Assembly (NCBI GenBank): GCA_030620255.1
Contig: JAUXFB010000028.1
Span: 1 to 8,946, forward strand
DNA from: Candidatus Aminicenantota bacterium
GTDB lineage: Bacteria > Acidobacteriota > Aminicenantia > UBA2199
Direction: 5' to 3'
Length of the DNA: 8,946 nt
The notes under the pieces were generated by a model, which saw nothing but the letters and a program-made list of their open reading frames with translations, was not told the origin of the DNA and made no database searches. The position numbers were made by a program, and so were the translations under genes. This document shows, piece after piece, positions 6,077 through 8,946 of the stretch (the stretch's first letter is position 1; each line of letters opens with the position of its first letter).

Positions 6077-6403
6077 ATGAAAAGGTTAAAGTTAAAAAAA
6101 GGTGATCCAGTTATTATTGTAAGAGGTAAAAAACAGGATAAAGGGAAATTTGGGAAAATTCTAAAAATTTTACCTGAAAAAAATAGAGTGGTTGTTGAAA
6201 AAATACATATTATTAAAGAGTATGTTCGACCTAATCCACAAAAAAACATTCAGGGTGGTATTGTAGAAAGAGAGGGTACTATTCCTCTAGCAAGTGTAAT
6301 GTATTATTGTAAAGAGTGTGAACAGGGAGTTCGAGTAGGATTTAAAGTTTCGAAAGATGAAAAACATAGAATCTGTAAAAAATGTAATGCACTTCTTGAT
6401 TAG
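6077..6403 (+). CDS. rplX: 50S ribosomal protein L24 with C-terminal zinc ribbon
   Basis: L24 is one of two assembly initiator proteins of the 50S and sits near the tunnel exit. The 108-residue product has an N-terminal KOW motif (about residues 8-36, with KKGDPVIIVRGK and DKGKFGKI), RPNPQKNIQGGIVERE (51-66), and a C-terminal CxxC pair at C78/C81 and another at C100/C103, arranged as a zinc ribbon that the E. coli protein lacks. To my knowledge this extension occurs in L24 of various non-enteric bacteria, so it is informative about lineage rather than unique. The ATG at 6077 immediately follows the rplN stop. Its own stop TAG merges with AGGAG, the SD of rplE. The metal binding is inferred from the four cysteines. 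Confidence 0.97.
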   Translation: MKRLKLKKGDPVIIVRGKKQDKGKFGKILKILPEKNRVVVEKIHIIKEYVRPNPQKNIQGGIVEREGTIPLASVMYYCKECEQGVRVGFKVSKDEKHRICKKCNALLD

Positions 6404-6412
6404 GAGTAAAAG

Positions 6413-6946
6413 ATGAATAGAGTAATGGAAAGATACAATAAAGAAATTAAGTTTGAGTTAAAAAAGGAATTAAAATATAAAAATATTATGATGGTTCCCA
6501 GACTCGAAAAAATAGTTGTAAATTCAGGAGTAGGAGAAGCAACTCAAAATATTAAAGTTCTTGATAAAGTGATGGGAGAATTGGCTATGATAACAGGGCA
6601 GAAGCCGGTTATTAGAAGGGCAAGAAAATCAATTGCGTCTTTCAGATTAAGAGCAGGTATGCCTGTTGGTGCTTCTGTGTCATTGAGAGGTAAGAGAATG
6701 TATGATTTTTTTGACAGATTGGTTTCTGTGGTTATTCCGCGAATTAAAGATTTTAGAGGACTTTCTACAAAATCTTTTGACGGTTCTGGGAATTATACTC
6801 TTTCATTAAAAGATCAGCTGGTTTTCCCTGAAATAAATTACAATAAAGTTGATAAGTTAAAAGGTATGTCAATTACATTTGTTACTTCTGCAAGTGATAA
6901 TAGAGAAGGTGAAGCATTGCTAAAACATTTAGGAATGCCCTTTTAG
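6413..6946 (+). CDS. rplE: 50S ribosomal protein L5
   Basis: L5 binds 5S rRNA, forms part of the central protuberance and contacts S13 (bridge B1b) and the P-site tRNA. The 177-residue product is close to the usual 179. Recognisable parts are [15 protein letters not shown] (29-43), [21 protein letters not shown] (60-80), the RDFRG-type motif IKDFRGL (111-117), [10 protein letters not shown] (121-130), [11 protein letters not shown] (138-148), and the ending LGMPF. The ATG at 6413 is 6 nt after AGGAG and preferred to the in-frame ATG at 6425. In E. coli the S8 repressor binds mRNA at this junction; the 9-nt gap and flanks show no obvious matching hairpin here. The stop is followed by a spacer holding the strong SD of rpsN. 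Confidence 0.98.
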   Translation: MNRVMERYNKEIKFELKKELKYKNIMMVPRLEKIVVNSGVGEATQNIKVLDKVMGELAMITGQKPVIRRARKSIASFRLRAGMPVGASVSLRGKRMYDFFDRLVSVVIPRIKDFRGLSTKSFDGSGNYTLSLKDQLVFPEINYNKVDKLKGMSITFVTSASDNREGEALLKHLGMPF

Positions 6947-6948
6947 AA

Positions 6949-6955
6949 AAGGAGG
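6949..6955 (+). promoter_or_regulatory. SD that fixes the GTG start of rpsN
   Basis: AAGGAGG ends 5 nt before the GTG at 6961. It is one of only two SD sites in the window lying entirely in a spacer (the other serves rpsJ). A strong site here may compensate for the weaker GTG initiator; that is inference. Confidence 0.88.
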
Positions 6956-6960
6956 AAAGA

Positions 6961-7146
6961 GTGGCAAAAAAATCATCTATTGCTAAAGCTAGGAAGCTAA
7001 AAAAATATAGTGTTCGACAAAGAAGTAGATGCAGATTGTGTGGAAGGACTCGGTCTGTTTATAAAAAGTTTGAATTGTGTAGACTTTGTTTTAGAGAATT
7101 GTCATTAAGAGGAGAAGTTCCGGGTGTCACAAAATCATCCTGGTAA
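6961..7146 (+). CDS. rpsN: 30S ribosomal protein S14, zinc-binding (type Z)
   Basis: S14 is a late-assembling 30S head protein. This is the short zinc form (61 residues, also called rpsZ), with cysteines at 24, 27, 40 and 43 in the pattern CxxC-x12-CxxC (CRLCGR and CRLCF), and the standard ending [11 protein letters not shown]. The roughly 100-residue zinc-free form found in E. coli is not what this gene encodes. The start is GTG at 6961: it directly precedes AKKSS, the expected N-terminus, and lies 5 nt after AAGGAGG (6949-6955), one of the best ribosome-binding sites in the window. No upstream in-frame alternative fits the family. The stop TAA overlaps the AAGGAG of rpsH. Confidence 0.98.
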   Translation: MAKKSSIAKARKLKKYSVRQRSRCRLCGRTRSVYKKFELCRLCFRELSLRGEVPGVTKSSW

Positions 7147-7155
7147 GGAGTTAAG

Positions 7156-7554
7156 ATGAATATTACAGATCCAATAGCAGATATGTTAACAAGAATCAGA
7201 AATGCCATTATGGCTAACAAAAAGGATGTTGCTATTCCTTTATCTAAAGAGAAACTTGAAATCGCAAAGATTTTAAAAAATGAGGGTTATATTTTTAACT
7301 TTAAAGTAGATAACAGTGAATTTCTTGCACAAATTGTTGTTGAACTTAAATATAAGGATAAAAAAAATAGTGTTATTGAAGGCTTAAAAAGGATTTCAAA
7401 ACCAGGCAGAAGAGTATATGAAAAAGCTGATAGTATTCCTAAAGTATTAAGTGGATTGGGAGTAGCTATTTTGTCAACTTCAAAAGGAATTATGACAGGT
7501 CGAGAGTGTGAAAAAAATAATGTAGGCGGTGAAGTTTTACTTCATATTTGGTAG
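7156..7554 (+). CDS. rpsH: 30S ribosomal protein S8
   Basis: S8 binds the central domain of 16S rRNA and is essential for platform assembly; in E. coli it represses the spc operon. The 132-residue length is standard. It begins with TDPIADMLTRIRNA (4-17), then IPLSKEKLEIAKILKNEGYI (27-46). The C-terminal RNA-binding half has GLKRISKPGRRVY (76-88), PKVLSGLGVAILSTSKGIMT (95-114) and the final NVGGEVLLHIW. The STS residues contacting rRNA are intact. The ATG at 7156 lies 5 nt after AAGGAG (7145-7150). The stop TAG at 7552 is part of TAGGAGG, which serves rplF. Confidence 0.98.
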   Translation: MNITDPIADMLTRIRNAIMANKKDVAIPLSKEKLEIAKILKNEGYIFNFKVDNSEFLAQIVVELKYKDKKNSVIEGLKRISKPGRRVYEKADSIPKVLSGLGVAILSTSKGIMTGRECEKNNVGGEVLLHIW

Positions 7555-7558
7555 GAGG
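7553..7558 (+). promoter_or_regulatory. SD that fixes the ATG start of rplF
   Basis: AGGAGG overlaps the rpsH stop TAG (7552-7554) and ends 4 nt before the ATG at 7563. It argues against the upstream TTG at 7548, which would translate through it. Confidence 0.88.
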
Positions 7559-7562
7559 AAAA

Positions 7563-8096
7563 ATGTCGAGATTAGCAGCAAAACCAATTAAGTTCGAAAA
7601 TTCGGTTAAAATTGAATTTAAAGAAGATAATTTAAAAATAAAGGGATCTAAAGGTGAGTTGCTTGTGAAACTTATTAAGGGTATAGATGTTAAGATTAAG
7701 GATAATGAAATTTATGTTAATTTAAAAGATGATTTGAAAAAACCTTTTCAAGGATTAACCTGGAGTTTAATTAATAATGCAGTAATTGGAGTTACTAAAG
7801 GTTTTTCAAAGAAATTGGAAATAGTTGGAAAAGGATGGCGTTCAACTGTAAAAGGAGATACAATTAATCTTCAAGTTGGGTACTCTCATCCAGTAAATTA
7901 TAAATTGCCAAAAGGAGTAACTGCAACTCAAAAGAACCCAGGGTCTTTTACTTTGTTTTCACATGATAAACAGCTTCTGGGTCAGGTTTGTGCTAATATC
8001 CAAAGAATAAGGCCAGTTGAGCCTTACAAACTGAAAGGTATAAGAATTGAAGGGCAATATTTAAGGCGAAAAGTAAGGAAAACAGCAGGAGTTTAA
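7563..8096 (+). CDS. rplF: 50S ribosomal protein L6
   Basis: L6 has two repeated alpha/beta domains and sits by the factor-binding region near the sarcin-ricin loop. I start it at ATG 7563 rather than the TTG at 7548: MSRLAAKPI matches the family start (MSRIGKKPI type), AGGAGG at 7553-7558 is 4 nt upstream, and the TTG would read through that SD. The length is then 177, normal for L6. Landmarks are GYSHPV (106-111), KLPKGV (114-119), DKQLLGQ (135-141), and the C-terminal EPYKLKGIRIEG with RRK. The usual PEPYKGKG motif reads VEPYKLKG, and GYR reads GWR (91-93), so the C-terminal domain is slightly divergent. The gap to rplR is one base, with AGGAG in the last codons. Confidence 0.97.
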   Translation: MSRLAAKPIKFENSVKIEFKEDNLKIKGSKGELLVKLIKGIDVKIKDNEIYVNLKDDLKKPFQGLTWSLINNAVIGVTKGFSKKLEIVGKGWRSTVKGDTINLQVGYSHPVNYKLPKGVTATQKNPGSFTLFSHDKQLLGQVCANIQRIRPVEPYKLKGIRIEGQYLRRKVRKTAGV

Positions 8097-8097
8097 A

Positions 8098-8472
8098 ATG
8101 ATTACACCTAAGTATGTTTTAGAAGACAGAAGAAAGCAAAGAGTAAGAAAATCTATCAGAAAAAAAATTAGTGGTACTAAAGAAAAACCGAGAATGATAG
8201 TTTTTAGAAGTAATAAATATTTATATGTTCAGGTTTATGATGATATCAACAGAAAGGTTTTAGTTAGCGCTTCAACTCTTGAAAAAGAGATAAAAGAACA
8301 GTTAAAGAGCACAAAAAATAAAGATGCTGCTAAGTTAATAGGAAAATTAATTTCTGACAGATTGAAAAAGAAAAAGATTAATTCTGTTGTTTTTGATAGG
8401 AATGTTTATGCTTATGCTGGAAGAGTTAAGATAATTGCTGACTCAGCAAGAGAAAACGGGATAAATTTTTAA
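8098..8472 (+). CDS. rplR: 50S ribosomal protein L18
   Basis: L18 binds 5S rRNA and, with L5, anchors it in the central protuberance. The 124-residue product is near the common 115-122. It has an arginine-rich N-terminus ([14 protein letters not shown]), then [20 protein letters not shown] (30-49), a Lys-rich helical middle, and the C-terminal [23 protein letters not shown] (99-121). In most bacteria the latter begins FDRxGxxYHGRV; here Gly is Val and His is Ala, though the surrounding residues fit. The ATG at 8098 is 1 nt after the rplF stop with AGGAG (8087-8091) inside rplF. The stop TAA overlaps AAGGAG of rpsE. Confidence 0.96.
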   Translation: MITPKYVLEDRRKQRVRKSIRKKISGTKEKPRMIVFRSNKYLYVQVYDDINRKVLVSASTLEKEIKEQLKSTKNKDAAKLIGKLISDRLKKKKINSVVFDRNVYAYAGRVKIIADSARENGINF

Positions 8473-8476
8473 GGAG
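8471..8476 (+). promoter_or_regulatory. SD that fixes the GTG start of rpsE
   Basis: AAGGAG overlaps the rplR stop TAA (8470-8472) and ends 6 nt before the GTG at 8483, supporting the non-ATG start of S5. Confidence 0.87.
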
Positions 8477-8482
8477 TTTAAA

Positions 8483-8946
8483 GTGCAGGGAATAGAAAAC
8501 AATGAGGTTTTATTGGAAGAAGAGGTGATTTCAATAAGAAGAGTAACTAAGGTTGTAAAGGGTGGAAAGAATTTTAGATTTTCAGCCGCAGTTGTTGTTG
8601 GAGATAAGAATGGTAAAGTCGGGCTTGGTAAAGGAAAAGCAAAGGAAGTGCCTTTAGCAATAAAAAAGGCTGTTGTAGATGCAAAGAAGAATTTAATTGA
8701 AGTTCCTCTTATAAATAATACTATACCTTATTATATTGTAGGAAGATTCGGAGCAGCTCAGGTTGTTTTAAGACCTGCGTCTCCAGGAACGGGAGTTATT
8801 GCTGGAGGAGCAGTTAGATTTATTATGGAACTAGCAGGAATAAAGAATATCCTGACAAAGAGTCTTAAAAGTAAAAACGTATTAACTGTAGCACGTGCAA
8901 CTATGAATGGATTAAAAAAATTGAAGAATTCTGAAAAAATTAGTAA
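8483..8946 (+). CDS. rpsE: 30S ribosomal protein S5, 3' end cut by the window
   Basis: S5 contributes to translational accuracy and, with S3 and S4, to the mRNA entry site; its loop near residue 27 is where spectinomycin resistance changes map in E. coli. The frame is open to the last base, giving 154 codons plus two bases, so 10-20 residues are probably missing if the usual 165-170 length applies. The GTG start at 8483 is 6 nt after AAGGAG (8471-8476). Visible are [12 protein letters not shown] (24-35; the KGG loop intact), [21 protein letters not shown] (37-57), [16 protein letters not shown] (97-112) and [12 protein letters not shown] (116-127). The following [14 protein letters not shown] departs from the usual GSxNxxNVVRAT. 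The zinc-free, two-domain S5 architecture is otherwise normal. Confidence 0.96.
   Translation, partial: MQGIENNEVLLEEEVISIRRVTKVVKGGKNFRFSAAVVVGDKNGKVGLGKGKAKEVPLAIKKAVVDAKKNLIEVPLINNTIPYYIVGRFGAAQVVLRPASPGTGVIAGGAVRFIMELAGIKNILTKSLKSKNVLTVARATMNGLKKLKNSEKIS

Larger units (their letters stand above)
1..8946 (+). other. Compact tuf-S10-spc ribosomal protein gene cluster
   Basis: All 20 genes point the same way, and the largest intergenic gap is 14 nt (6947-6960). Every gene of the standard bacterial S10 and spc order up to S5 is present, with no insertion and no loss. I see no hairpin followed by a T-run that would act as a terminator, and no gap long enough for a typical internal promoter, although one inside coding sequence cannot be excluded. 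The cluster extends beyond both ends: probably fusA, rpsG and rpsL upstream, and rpmD, rplO and secY downstream, judging by the usual order. That last point is inference. Confidence 0.93.

Noticed and set aside
5932..6249. Reverse-strand open frame of 105 codons across rplN and rplX
   Set aside because: It is antisense to L14 and L24, Phe/Ile/Leu-rich by composition, and without recognisable motifs; treated as a shadow of the real genes.
6947..6960. Longest intergenic gap (rplE-rpsN) as a promoter or terminator site
   Set aside because: At 14 nt it holds only a strong SD; there is no stem-loop and no -10/-35 pair.
1219..7367. A8 runs in rplC (1219-1226), rplD (2146-2153), rplN (6030-6037) and rpsH (7360-7367), plus a T8 run in tuf (582-589), as slippage or frameshift sites
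   Set aside because: Every frame continues intact through the run with conserved protein sequence on both sides; the runs are expected from Lys/Asn-rich or Phe-rich sequence in low-GC DNA.
7548..7562. TTG at 7548 as the start of L6
   Set aside because: It would read through the AGGAGG SD and add five residues (MVGGK) not found in the family; ATG 7563 is well placed.
1..8946. Search for inserted genes, mobile elements, tRNA genes, CRISPR repeats or a novel system between the ribosomal genes
   Set aside because: All bases except short spacers are accounted for by recognised translation genes in standard order; nothing additional is supported.

Overview
The window is one uninterrupted plus-strand block of translation genes. 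It holds the 3' part of tuf (elongation factor Tu), then the classic bacterial S10 and spc ribosomal protein clusters in canonical order: rpsJ, rplC, rplD, rplW, rplB, rpsS, rplV, rpsC, rplP, rpmC, rpsQ, rplN, rplX, rplE, rpsN (zinc type), rpsH, rplF, rplR and rpsE, which is cut by the window end. All 20 genes were recognised from their protein sequences. I see no tRNA, rRNA, CRISPR array, mobile element, terminator or extra reading frame between them.

Organism: a bacterium of low GC (roughly 35% by eye in the ribosomal genes). The gene order is bacterial. L24 carries a C-terminal four-cysteine zinc ribbon and S14 is the short zinc-binding form. Several proteins (L16, S19, L22, L18, L6, S5, L3) depart from residues that are usually conserved, which suggests a lineage distant from the standard model organisms. 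I cannot name a phylum from this alone.

Layout: 1-776 is tuf (5' end outside). 789-5711 is the S10 cluster, S10 to S17. 5708-8946 is the spc cluster, L14 to S5. No gap between genes exceeds 14 nt. Five junctions overlap (4, 1, 1, 35 and 4 nt) and one is exactly flush. With this spacing the genes are very probably one transcript with extensive translational coupling. Seventeen of the 19 Shine-Dalgarno (SD) sites either overlap the upstream stop codon or lie inside the last codons of the upstream gene. There is no room for an S10-type leader, so any regulatory leader must lie upstream of this window.

How the genes work together: the products build both ribosomal subunits. S10, S14, S3 and S19 are head proteins of the 30S; S8, S17 and S5 belong to the body. 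L2, L3, L4, L22, L23, L29, L24, L5, L18, L16, L14 and L6 belong to the 50S. EF-Tu delivers aminoacyl-tRNA to the finished ribosome.

Novelty: this is an ordinary housekeeping region and I found no undescribed system. The most notable signals are (i) a codon usage in tuf very different from the adjacent genes, ending abruptly about 36 nt before the stop; (ii) four proteins whose C-terminal Glu-Val is written by the GAGGTG ribosome-binding site of the next gene; and (iii) a 35-nt polypurine overlap in which L29 and S17 share coding sequence.
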